DNA from: Lachnospiraceae bacterium
Lineage (GTDB): Bacteria; Bacillota_A; Clostridia; Lachnospirales; Lachnospiraceae
NCBI GenBank assembly: GCA_024699595.1
Contig: JAILPG010000131.1
Span: forward strand, 1-5,891
Direction: 5' to 3'
DNA: 5,891 nt
Part shown: piece by piece, positions 1 through 5,890 of the stretch
How positions within the stretch are numbered: position 1 is the stretch's first letter
Layout of the letters: each line of letters starts with the position of its first letter
Notes under the pieces: generated by a model
Databases searched by the model: none
What the model was told of the DNA's origin: nothing
The model's input: only the letters and a program-made list of their open reading frames with translations
Position numbers and translations under genes: made by a program

Positions 1-1
1 C

Positions 2-901
2 GTGACACCTCTTATCACCGTGGCACTTACCAAGGTGGCCTATTCGGGAGAAGCGGAGATGACTTTGATCGATGCTCTTAAACGTGTCGAGCAGGTCATG
101 GAGATCGAGCCGCTTGCGGATAATAAAAGCGGCATGGCACCAGCAGATAACAGCGTCGAGCTTAAAGGCGTTACCTACAGGTATAAGGATGCGACAAGGG
201 ATGCGGTCAGAAATGTATCCCTGAAGATAGCACCGGGAGAGCATGTGGCATTGGTGGGGCCATCGGGATCAGGCAAGACGACTCTAGCAGAACTCATGGT
301 CAGGTTCTTTGATGTAAGCGAAGGGAAGATTTTGATAGGCGGAGTAAATGTCAAGGATATATCCTCAGCCGAGCTTATGAAACGTGTTTCCTTTGTGTTC
401 CAGGACAGCCGCCTCATCAAGAAATCAATTCTTGAGAATGTGAGAATGGCAAGACCCGACGCTACTGAAGCAGAGGTACTGGAAGCTCTTAAGAAAGCTC
501 AGTGCATGGATATCATAGAAAAGCTTCCGAACGGGATACATACGGTGATAGGTGAGAAGGGAACTTATCTTTCGGGCGGTGAACAGCAGAGGATAACGAT
601 AGCAAGAGCGGTTCTCAAGGACGCACCGATATTGATACTTGATGAAGCGACCGCATTCGCTGATCCCGATAACGAGGCTAAGGTGCAGGCTGCCTTTGAA
701 GAGCTTTCAAAGGACAGGACGATTATCATGATCGCCCACAGGTTAAGCACGGTCATGAATGCAGACCGTATCTTTGTTATGGATGATGGACAGTGCACGG
801 AAAGCGGAACTCATGAAGAACTGATGAAACTTGACGGGCTGTACAGGCGGATGTTTGACGAATACTCAAGATCCGTCGAGTGGAAGGTAGGTGTGGCGTA
901 A
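2..901 (+). CDS. ABC half-transporter, YbtP/IrtA-like, C-terminal part (5' truncated by window edge)
   Basis: This is the C-terminal half of an exporter-fold ABC half-transporter with a fused membrane domain and ATPase. Family members are usually near 580-600 residues, so roughly 280-290 N-terminal residues lie outside the window. The GTG at position 2 is an in-frame valine, not a start. Visible residues 1-35 are the end of the last membrane helix and the linker. Residues about 52-290 form a complete ATPase domain: Walker A GPSGSGKT (86-93), Q-loop Gln134, signature LSGGEQQ (190-196), Walker B ILILDE with catalytic Glu215, and H-loop His246. The D-loop region reads EATAFADPDNE, a form I associate with the siderophore-type YbtP/IrtA branch. 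The stop overlaps the next start by one base (TAATG), so the two proteins are probably made together and pair as a heterodimer in the inner membrane. The substrate cannot be read from the sequence. Family and ATPase assignment are firm; the YbtP/IrtA-like subfamily is likely. Confidence 0.9.
   Translation: MTPLITVALTKVAYSGEAEMTLIDALKRVEQVMEIEPLADNKSGMAPADNSVELKGVTYRYKDATRDAVRNVSLKIAPGEHVALVGPSGSGKTTLAELMVRFFDVSEGKILIGGVNVKDISSAELMKRVSFVFQDSRLIKKSILENVRMARPDATEAEVLEALKKAQCMDIIEKLPNGIHTVIGEKGTYLSGGEQQRITIARAVLKDAPILILDEATAFADPDNEAKVQAAFEELSKDRTIIMIAHRLSTVMNADRIFVMDDGQCTESGTHEELMKLDGLYRRMFDEYSRSVEWKVGVA
884..893 (+). promoter_or_regulatory. Ribosome binding site for the second ABC half-transporter
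   Basis: AAGG followed by TAGGTG lies at the end of the upstream gene, with AGGTG ending 7 bases before the ATG at 901. This supports ATG 901 over the in-frame GTG at 880, which has no comparable site in front and would add seven residues overlapping the upstream gene. The TAATG overlap points to translational coupling. Confidence 0.6.
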
Positions 902-2637
902 TGATCATAAGCAAACTTCAGCATAAATATGCCCTGTCAAGGCAGGGAGCAGTAGATATGGTAAAGGCATGTCTGAGCGTGACAGTAACAAATATAGTTC
1001 TCATGATGCCTGCCGGGATTCTGTATTGCCTTATAAAGGATCTTCTGGAAGGAACGTTTACAAGGGACAGGATCGGTTTTTATGCCATCGCATCCATAGC
1101 GGTCATTTTTCTTATAGCAGTGACCAACTTTATACAGTATAATGCGACCTTCCTAACGACATACAGAGAGAGCGGCGTCAGGAGGACAACAATAGCCGAA
1201 AGACTTCGAAAGCTTCCGCTGTCGTATTTCGGCAAGAAGAATATAGCTGATCTTACGACAAATATCATGGGGGACTGCGCACAGATAGAGACGGCTTCGA
1301 GTCACTGGATTCCGGAGCTTATCGGAGCCGTGATATCAGTGACTATAGTGGGAATAAGTCTTTTCTTTGCTTTTGACTGGCGGATGGTGCTTGCCAGTTT
1401 CTGGGTCATCCCGGTGGCATTTGTTATCATAATCACCTGCTCGGGAGCGGAAAAGAATGCGGTACGCAAGAACTCCGCAGTAAAGCTTGCCATGACGGAC
1501 GGGATACAAGAATGTCTGGAATCCGTAAGGGATCTTCGCGCCAATAATGCGGAAGACATATATATGGATGAGTTGGAGGGCAAGATCAGAAATGTGGAGA
1601 AGGAAGCACTGCTTACCGAGCTTAAGATGGCGGTATATGTCAATTCGGCAGCCATTATCCTTAAGATCGGCATCGGAACGACCGCAGTTGTGGGAGGTGC
1701 GCTTTTTGCAAAAGGAGAGATCAGTATCCTCACTTTCTTTATGTTCCTAATGCTGGTTGCAAGGCTCTATGATCCCATGCAGATCACGCTTCAGAATTTT
1801 GCAGCCATCATTTCCTGCGGCGTGCAGTGTGAACGCCTTGATGAGGTGCTATCCACACCCATGCAGACAGGTGACGAGGAATTGAATAATAAAGGATATG
1901 ACATTGTATTTGATCATGTCGGCTTCAAATACGATGACGCTACGGATGTACTTAAGGATGTAAGCTTCACGGCAAAGCAGGGACAGGTAACGGCTCTCAT
2001 AGGCCCCTCCGGCGGAGGCAAAACGACCATATCAAGACTGGCCGCAAGGTTCTGGGACGTTAATGAAGGAAAGATCACGCTGGGCGGAGAGGATATTTCA
2101 AATATAGACCCCGAGACGCTGCTTACGAATTATTCGATAGTCTTCCAGGATGTGACGCTCTTTAACAATTCGGTGAAGGAGAACATCCGTATCGGGCGAA
2201 GCGGTGCAACCGATGAGGAGGTCATGGAAGCGGCAAAGCTCGCTAACTGTGAGGAGTTCGTAAATCTGCTTCCTGATAAGTATGATACATACATCGGAGA
2301 GAACGGAAGCGAGCTCTCCGGCGGTGAGAGGCAAAGGATATCCATAGCCAGGGCATTCCTTAAAGATGCTCCGATCATCTTGCTTGATGAAGCTACGGCA
2401 TCTCTTGATGCGGAAAATGAGACGGCTATACAGGAGGCCCTGTCCAGGCTTATCAAAGATAAGACTGTAATGATCATTGCACACAGGATGCGAACCATCG
2501 CAAATGCGGATCATATCGTGGTGCTGAAGGATGGTGTGGTCGCTGAGCAGGGAAGTCCCGAGTTTCTTAATGGTTATGACAGCATCTACAGCCGTATGAC
2601 AAAACAGCAGTTTAAATCACAGAACTGGACAATGTAA
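901..2637 (+). CDS. ABC half-transporter, YbtQ/IrtB-like (membrane domain plus ATPase)
   Basis: This is a complete 578-residue half-transporter of normal length, the likely heterodimer partner of the upstream gene. Six hydrophobic segments are seen at about 26-48, 58-80, 138-158, 161-181, 246-269 and 274-292 (exporter type I fold). A cytoplasmic ATPase domain follows from about 334: Walker A GPSGGGKT (368-375), Q-loop Gln416, signature LSGGERQ (472-478), Walker B IILLDE with catalytic Glu497, D-loop ASLDAEN and H-loop His528. All catalytic residues are present, so it should hydrolyse ATP. Start ATG 901 is chosen for its AGGTG site and its one-base overlap with the previous stop. Relatives YbtPQ and IrtAB are importers of ferric siderophores despite their exporter fold, while other relatives export. 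Direction and substrate here are open. Position upstream of an ECF importer and a DtxR-family regulator favours a metal, siderophore or heme role. A multidrug-type exporter is the main alternative. Confidence 0.93.
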   Translation: MIISKLQHKYALSRQGAVDMVKACLSVTVTNIVLMMPAGILYCLIKDLLEGTFTRDRIGFYAIASIAVIFLIAVTNFIQYNATFLTTYRESGVRRTTIAERLRKLPLSYFGKKNIADLTTNIMGDCAQIETASSHWIPELIGAVISVTIVGISLFFAFDWRMVLASFWVIPVAFVIIITCSGAEKNAVRKNSAVKLAMTDGIQECLESVRDLRANNAEDIYMDELEGKIRNVEKEALLTELKMAVYVNSAAIILKIGIGTTAVVGGALFAKGEISILTFFMFLMLVARLYDPMQITLQNFAAIISCGVQCERLDEVLSTPMQTGDEELNNKGYDIVFDHVGFKYDDATDVLKDVSFTAKQGQVTALIGPSGGGKTTISRLAARFWDVNEGKITLGGEDISNIDPETLLTNYSIVFQDVTLFNNSVKENIRIGRSGATDEEVMEAAKLANCEEFVNLLPDKYDTYIGENGSELSGGERQRISIARAFLKDAPIILLDEATASLDAENETAIQEALSRLIKDKTVMIIAHRMRTIANADHIVVLKDGVVAEQGSPEFLNGYDSIYSRMTKQQFKSQNWTM

Positions 2638-2645
2638 CAATATAA

Positions 2646-2653
2646 AGAGAGGA
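2646..2653 (+). promoter_or_regulatory. Ribosome binding site of the ECF S-component gene
   Basis: AGAGAGGA sits 8 bases before ATG 2662, within the 24-bp gap after the ABC pair. It is a good Shine-Dalgarno match and fixes the start. No terminator or convincing promoter is visible in this gap, so the S-T-A genes are probably co-transcribed with the ABC pair. Confidence 0.65.
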
Positions 2654-2661
2654 AAAGAAAA

Positions 2662-3246
2662 ATGAAAAACGATAACCGCTTGAATGCAAAAGACCTGATC
2701 AATGTCGGAATATATACGGCAATCTGTGCCGTGTTGTGCTGCGCAGTCGCCATGACGGGTGTGATCCCGATCATGATGGTACTGCTGGTCGTATTTGTTC
2801 CGATACTTACCGGAATACCGTATATGATGTTTTTGACAAAGGTTAAGAAATTCGGAATGATATTGATCCTGAACGTGCTGATGGGCGCATTGATGTGGGT
2901 TACGGGTATGAGCTATTATGCCCTGATCGTGGGAACGATATCCGGCCTTATAGCCGAATTCATATATCGTGCGGGAGATTATAAGAGTAAACGTATGGGA
3001 ATAATTGCATATGCCGTTTCGGGAATATATTGCTGGGCTAATTATCTTGGTATCTTCTTTAATGCAGAAGCTTATTTTTCCGCCAGACAGAATTTCGGGC
3101 AGGAATATATCGATTCGGTTACAGGCATGTTACCGATGTGGATGTGTCCGGTACTTTTGGTAGTTGATTTTGTTTGTGGGATAATCGGCGGATGGATCGG
3201 AACAAAGGTTTTAAGAAAACATTTTGAAAAGGCAGGTATAGCCTGA
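2662..3246 (+). CDS. Putative ECF transporter substrate-binding S component, Trep_Strep/MptD family
   Basis: A 194-residue, strongly hydrophobic protein with a short polar N-terminus and about five or six membrane segments (approximately 14-31, 34-52, 64-82, 84-102, 113-134 and 160-182). It ends in a basic tail. The opening LNAKDLINVGIYTAI is typical of the Trep_Strep (MptD-type) family of putative S components. In an ECF transporter the S protein binds the substrate in the membrane and docks on the T protein to release it inward. The assignment is supported by the directly following T and A genes. It carries 14 Met and 6 Cys, with adjacent pairs CC (26-27), MM (38-39, 55-56) and an M-W-M-C run (159-162). 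These are possible but unproven metal or heme contacts. The spacing to the T gene is 2 bp. The substrate is not known from the sequence; by context it may be heme, a metal chelate or a vitamin-like cofactor. Confidence 0.85.
   Translation: MKNDNRLNAKDLINVGIYTAICAVLCCAVAMTGVIPIMMVLLVVFVPILTGIPYMMFLTKVKKFGMILILNVLMGALMWVTGMSYYALIVGTISGLIAEFIYRAGDYKSKRMGIIAYAVSGIYCWANYLGIFFNAEAYFSARQNFGQEYIDSVTGMLPMWMCPVLLVVDFVCGIIGGWIGTKVLRKHFEKAGIA
3231..3236 (+). promoter_or_regulatory. Weak ribosome binding site of ecfT
   Basis: GGCAGG lies inside the end of the S-component gene, 12 bases before ATG 3249. This is longer than usual spacing, so ecfT translation is likely helped by coupling to the S gene, whose stop is only 2 bp away. 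Confidence 0.35.
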
Positions 3247-3248
3247 TC

Positions 3249-3968
3249 ATGGAATACAGACTTGACAGAAATGTTCATTCCCTGTTAGATCCGCGTACAA
3301 AGCTACTCCTGCTTTTTACGAGTTCGGTGTTTGTTATCGGTAATGCAGGAGAAGCGTGGATGTATGCGTTTTACTGGATACTGGTTTATCTGCCTGTACT
3401 GCTGCTGCTTGCGGAAAAAGAGTGGAAGTCAGGTCTCATAGCGATCTTGATCTATATAGGGAGTTACTATGCACAGCTAGCTTTGAGGCACGATCTCACC
3501 GCGTTGGAATCTGCTTTGGCGCTGATGCTGTACATAATCACAAAGATACTGCCGACGGTCATACTAGCAAGATATATCGTAAAGACAACCAAGGTCTCGG
3601 AGTTCCTGACGGCGATGAACCGTATGTATGTCACGGACAAGCTTACCATTCCGATAAGTGTGATCTTCAGATTTTTTCCCACCGTGGTGGAAGAGTCGAG
3701 AGCTATAAATGATGCCATGCGTATGCGTGGGATTGAGATGGGGGCAAATAAAGCAACCGAAGCCGTGGAGTACCGTTTGGTTCCGTTGATAGCGTCCTGT
3801 TCGATCATAGGGGAAGAGTTATCCGCCGCAGCCATGACAAGAGGATTGGATGTCGGCAAAAAGAGAAGCTGCATATGGAAGATCAGATTCGGATTTTTGG
3901 ACCTGATCATCATTGCGCTATGCTTTATATGTTTTATCTGGTGGGGGATCGGAAGGTTTTTTATATGA
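3249..3968 (+). CDS. ecfT: ECF transporter transmembrane coupling protein EcfT (T component)
   Basis: A 239-residue protein of the CbiQ/EcfT family, which joins the two ATPases to the S component and passes on the ATP-driven movement. The N-terminus carries the family's DPRTKLLLL stretch (14-22). Hydrophobic segments lie at about 18-32, 36-55, 61-78, 85-110 and 213-235. The long cytoplasmic helical region holds two Arg-Gly coupling motifs: AMRMRG (156-161) and AMTRG (195-199). These correspond to the two conserved Ala-Arg-Gly-type motifs that dock into the ATPase grooves; Arg160 and Arg198 are the key residues. ATG 3249 follows the S-gene stop by 2 bp, and the stop TGA is shared in an ATGA overlap with the ATPase gene. 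Length and motifs are normal and nothing is missing. Family membership is sure. The T protein itself does not reveal the substrate. Confidence 0.92.
   Translation: MEYRLDRNVHSLLDPRTKLLLLFTSSVFVIGNAGEAWMYAFYWILVYLPVLLLLAEKEWKSGLIAILIYIGSYYAQLALRHDLTALESALALMLYIITKILPTVILARYIVKTTKVSEFLTAMNRMYVTDKLTIPISVIFRFFPTVVEESRAINDAMRMRGIEMGANKATEAVEYRLVPLIASCSIIGEELSAAAMTRGLDVGKKRSCIWKIRFGFLDLIIIALCFICFIWWGIGRFFI
3951..3956 (+). promoter_or_regulatory. Ribosome binding site of the fused ECF ATPase gene
   Basis: GGAAGG lies 8 bases before ATG 3965, inside the end of ecfT. It decides the start: a longer in-frame reading beginning at 3875 exists, but its extra 30 residues are ecfT sequence read in another frame, while the ATPase fold begins exactly at MIRFDNVSF. 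Confidence 0.7.
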
Positions 3969-5389
3969 TTCGTTTTGATAATGTCTCTTTTCAATATACC
4001 AAAGACCGGGAAAGTCTTAAGGGGATCGATCTAACCGTAAATGAGGGTGATGTTGTGCTCATCTGCGGTCCATCCGGCTGCGGAAAATCTACTCTTGTAA
4101 GGTGTGTTAACGGGTTGATCCCGCATTTTTATGAAGGAAGCCTGACGGGAAGTGTCACCGTGAACGGGATCGAAGTATCACAGACTACCTTAAGAAAGAT
4201 ATCACGTTATGTAGGAACTGTTTTTCAGAATCCGCGAAGTCAGTTTTTTAACGTTGACACGACCAGTGAACTGGCATTTGGCTGTGAGAACTTCGGACTG
4301 GATCCGGATGAGATCGAGCAGAGGATCAATCGGGTTGTAAACGCCCATGAGATTGCCCCGCTGATGGACAGGAGCATTTTCAAGCTTTCCGGCGGTGAAA
4401 AGCAGAAGATCGCATGTGCCAGTATTGCGGTAGAACCTCTTGATGTGATCATACTGGATGAACCTTCGGCAAATCTTGACTATAAGGGGATCTGTGAACT
4501 GCAGAAAATGATCGCGGCATGGAAGGAAGAGCATAAGACAATTCTCATAGCAGAACACAGGATATCTTATCTTTTCCCATATATTTCGAGAGCACTCCTG
4601 ATGAGTGAGGGTAAGATCATTAAAGAATATTCCGCCGATGAGATCAAAGCACTTTCGGAGGATGACCTTCATAAGCTTGGACTCAGGGCCGAAAATATGC
4701 AGGATCCTTTGAATATGTTACCGGATAATACGGAGAAGCAAAAAACAGCTATGAAACTGGTCCTGTCTGACATGAAGTTTTCGTACAGAGGTGAAGCGCC
4801 TGTGTTTGATATTCCGCATATGGAAATACCTGCGGGAGAAATAGTGGGAATCGTTGGGGCAAACGGCGCGGGAAAGTCAACATTTCTAAGATGTTTTTGT
4901 GGCATGGAACGGTCTTGTAAGGCTACTCTTAATATTGGCAGTGAGATATGGAAAAACAAAAAGAGGCGTCAGAGTATATATATGGTCATGCAGGACGTCA
5001 ATCATCAGCTTTTTACGGACAGCGTACTTGAAGAAGTTATGATATCCCAGGAAACGGAGGACAAGGAAGCGGCTCTTAAGATTCTTAAATCACTTGACCT
5101 GGCGGAATATGCCGATAAACACCCACTGGCGCTGTCGGGAGGCCAGAAACAGAGGGTTGCTGTTGCATCTGCGGTTGCTTCGGGGAGGGATATAATCTTA
5201 TTTGATGAGCCTACCAGCGGATTGGACTACTATCATATGATACAGGTATCCGAAATACTAAGGAATCTTCAGAAAGCGGGTAAGACTGTAATAATCGTCA
5301 CTCACGATGTAGAACTGATAAAAAATGCATGTACCTGTGTGATCCGGTTTGATCCTGTAAGAGAAGCGCAGGGGTTCATACATTCTTAA
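3965..5389 (+). CDS. ECF transporter fused dual ATPase (EcfA-EcfA' in one chain)
   Basis: A 474-residue protein with two complete ABC ATPase domains in tandem, where many ECF systems use two separate EcfA proteins. Domain 1 (about 1-230): Walker A GPSGCGKST (35-43), Q-loop Gln88 in FQNP, signature LSGGEKQ (141-147), Walker B VIILDE with Glu166, and H-loop His198 in AEHR. Domain 2 (about 264-465): Walker A GANGAGKST (298-306), Gln343, signature LSGGQKQ (390-396), Walker B IILFDE with Glu415, and His448 in THD. A polar linker of about 30 residues (235-263) joins them. All catalytic residues are present in both halves. The start ATG 3965 overlaps the ecfT stop by 4 bp. It powers the S-T complex by ATP hydrolysis on the cytoplasmic face. 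Fused A components are a known arrangement alongside Trep_Strep-type S proteins. No terminator is evident directly after its stop. Confidence 0.93.
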   Translation: MIRFDNVSFQYTKDRESLKGIDLTVNEGDVVLICGPSGCGKSTLVRCVNGLIPHFYEGSLTGSVTVNGIEVSQTTLRKISRYVGTVFQNPRSQFFNVDTTSELAFGCENFGLDPDEIEQRINRVVNAHEIAPLMDRSIFKLSGGEKQKIACASIAVEPLDVIILDEPSANLDYKGICELQKMIAAWKEEHKTILIAEHRISYLFPYISRALLMSEGKIIKEYSADEIKALSEDDLHKLGLRAENMQDPLNMLPDNTEKQKTAMKLVLSDMKFSYRGEAPVFDIPHMEIPAGEIVGIVGANGAGKSTFLRCFCGMERSCKATLNIGSEIWKNKKRRQSIYMVMQDVNHQLFTDSVLEEVMISQETEDKEAALKILKSLDLAEYADKHPLALSGGQKQRVAVASAVASGRDIILFDEPTSGLDYYHMIQVSEILRNLQKAGKTVIIVTHDVELIKNACTCVIRFDPVREAQGFIHS

Positions 5390-5402
5390 AGGTGATGGCT
5401 TC

Positions 5403-5441
5403 ATGTCAGATAGACGTGGATTAAAATATCCCTTGAATTAA
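5403..5441 (+). other. Possible 12-codon short ORF
   Basis: ATG 5403 opens a 12-codon frame (MSDRRGLKYPLN) closed by TAA at 5439-5441. AAGGTGA at 5389-5395 stands 7 bases in front, which is a fair ribosome binding site. There is no recognisable family. It could be a small or leader peptide, a gene remnant or chance. The Shine-Dalgarno-like sequence is the only positive evidence. Confidence 0.2.
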
Positions 5442-5466
5442 ATTAAGAGAGGTGGTATTGTTTAAT
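5433..5466 (+). promoter_or_regulatory. Candidate sigma-70 type promoter of the regulator gene
   Basis: TTGAAT (5433-5438) and TATTGT (5456-5461) are 17 bases apart and each match 4 of 6 consensus positions. An alternative -10 is TTTAAT (5461-5466; 5 of 6), but it has no well-spaced -35. With either choice, transcription would begin at or just next to the inverted repeat at 5468-5483, as expected for repressor control. The call is based on weak consensus matches only. Confidence 0.4.
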
Positions 5467-5467
5467 A

Positions 5468-5483
5468 GTTAGCCGATGCTAAC
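5468..5483 (+). promoter_or_regulatory. Putative DtxR-family operator, GTTAGC-N4-GCTAAC
   Basis: The sequence GTTAGCCGATGCTAAC is an inverted repeat with perfect 6-bp arms and a 4-bp centre (CGAT). The half-site resembles the TTAG...CTAA core of DtxR/IdeR iron boxes. It lies 28 bp before the start of a DtxR-family gene and next to the candidate promoter, so autoregulation in response to Fe(II) or Mn(II) is the natural reading. Binding is inferred and not shown. Confidence 0.6.
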
Positions 5484-5511
5484 CCACATGATCATGGGAT
5501 AAGAACAAGAG

Positions 5512-5817
5512 ATGAGAAAAAGCAGTTCGTTAGAAGACTATCTTAAGTGCATATTTGAGCTAAAGAAAAAGAAGAGCGTGGTTAGATCTATTGATATTGC
5601 TGAAGAAATGGGGGTTACAAAGCCCAGTGTCAGTAATGCCATGAAAAAGCTCAGAGAGCAGAACATGATCTATTTTGGAAGGGAAGGTCATATATTCTTT
5701 ACTGATGAAGGCCGAACGGTTGCTGAGAATATATACAACAAGCATTCGATCCTTTCAAAACTGCTTACGATCGTCGGCGTTGATAAGGATATTGCCGATA
5801 CTCCTCACCGTCGTTGA
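5512..5817 (+). CDS. DtxR/MntR-family metal-dependent transcriptional regulator, 3' part lost at a probable chimeric join
   Basis: The first about 96 residues are the N-terminal part of an iron- or manganese-responsive DtxR-type repressor. A winged helix-turn-helix spans about 7-70, with the recognition helix near TKPSVSNAMKKL (36-47) and the wing near 52-63. The start of the dimerisation helices follows (71-90). Asp9 aligns with the metal ligand Asp8 of MntR and Met10 of DtxR; Lys12 stands where MntR has Glu11; His78 matches DtxR His79 and MntR His77. Family members run about 120-230 residues and next carry a conserved acidic/His metal-binding segment, but here the frame turns to TPHRR and stops at 5815. 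The break coincides with a jump to GC-rich sequence, so the true gene most likely continues elsewhere. The start ATG 5512 is the first in-frame ATG after a stop at 5500. Its ribosome binding site is weak. It may control its own gene and the transporter operon through the upstream inverted repeat. Confidence 0.82.
   Translation: MRKSSSLEDYLKCIFELKKKKSVVRSIDIAEEMGVTKPSVSNAMKKLREQNMIYFGREGHIFFTDEGRTVAENIYNKHSILSKLLTIVGVDKDIADTPHRR
5797..5803. other. Probable chimeric junction
   Basis: To the left, the + strand encodes a normal DtxR-family protein up to about Asp96/Thr97. To the right, the - strand encodes a GC-rich AAA+ ATPase-like fragment. Both reading frames lose similarity within these few bases, so the two sequences appear to meet here, perhaps sharing a few bases of microhomology (GATACTC). 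An assembly or amplification chimera is the likely cause. A true rearrangement cannot be excluded from sequence alone. Confidence 0.65.
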
Positions 5818-5890
5818 CGGCGGCAATGACGCGGCTGCCAGGGGGCAAGGAACGGCCTGCCAACTTGCGGTTGAGCGACAGGTCCATGAC
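5798..5890 (-). CDS. Internal fragment of a probable MoxR-type AAA+ ATPase (foreign-looking, partial at both ends)
   Basis: Read on the - strand from 5890 down to 5798, an open frame of 31 codons gives a peptide containing LNRKLAGRSLPPGSRVIAAV followed by NDGEEY. This resembles the part of MoxR-like AAA+ ATPases before sensor 1: a short strand with an R-L-P-G turn, then the hydrophobic strand ending in AAxN (sensor 1 Asn). Family members often continue with EDYQV and then DPALLxRF. Here the match ends at the tyrosine, exactly where the regulator sequence begins. The stretch is about 66% G+C, unlike the rest of the window, and has no start, stop or neighbour. The MoxR-type assignment rests on a short match and is moderate. 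That it is coding and foreign is more likely than not. Confidence 0.5.

Larger units (their letters stand above)
5390..5511 (+). other. Intergenic region between the ECF operon and the regulator gene
   Basis: This 122-bp gap is AT-rich. It holds, in order, a possible 12-codon ORF (5403-5441), a promoter-like stretch (5433-5466), an orphan AGAGAGGTGG Shine-Dalgarno-like sequence (5445-5454), the inverted repeat GTTAGC-N4-GCTAAC (5468-5483) and a 10-bp palindrome CATGATCATG (5487-5496). I see no hairpin followed by a T-run, so the ECF operon may read through into the regulator gene. Confidence 0.6.

Noticed and set aside
880..900. GTG at 880 as the start of the second ABC half-transporter
   Set aside because: It would add seven residues without family similarity, overlap the upstream gene by 22 bases and lack a ribosome binding site. 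ATG 901 has an AGGTG box and a TAATG junction.
2098..2514. Long - strand open frames opposite the ATPase domain (also at 1302-1733, 3467-3994 and 4202-4672)
   Set aside because: They lie wholly or almost wholly inside well-supported + strand genes, and their translations show no family pattern. They are shadows of the coding strand.
3356..3712. 118-codon + strand frame inside ecfT
   Set aside because: It is out of frame with a clear EcfT protein and has a low-complexity, Cys/His-scattered composition with no recognisable domain.
3875..3964. N-terminal extension of the fused ECF ATPase by 30 residues
   Set aside because: The stretch is the coding end of ecfT in another frame. GGAAGG and an ATGA overlap mark ATG 3965 as the start, exactly where the ATPase domain begins.
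5390..5432. Rho-independent terminator after the ECF ATPase gene
   Set aside because: No GC-rich stem followed by a T-run is visible in this stretch.
5487..5496. Palindrome CATGATCATG near the regulator start as a second operator
   Set aside because: It is a 10-bp self-complementary run in AT-rich sequence, with no match to the neighbouring GTTAGC repeat. It may be chance, and nothing else supports it.
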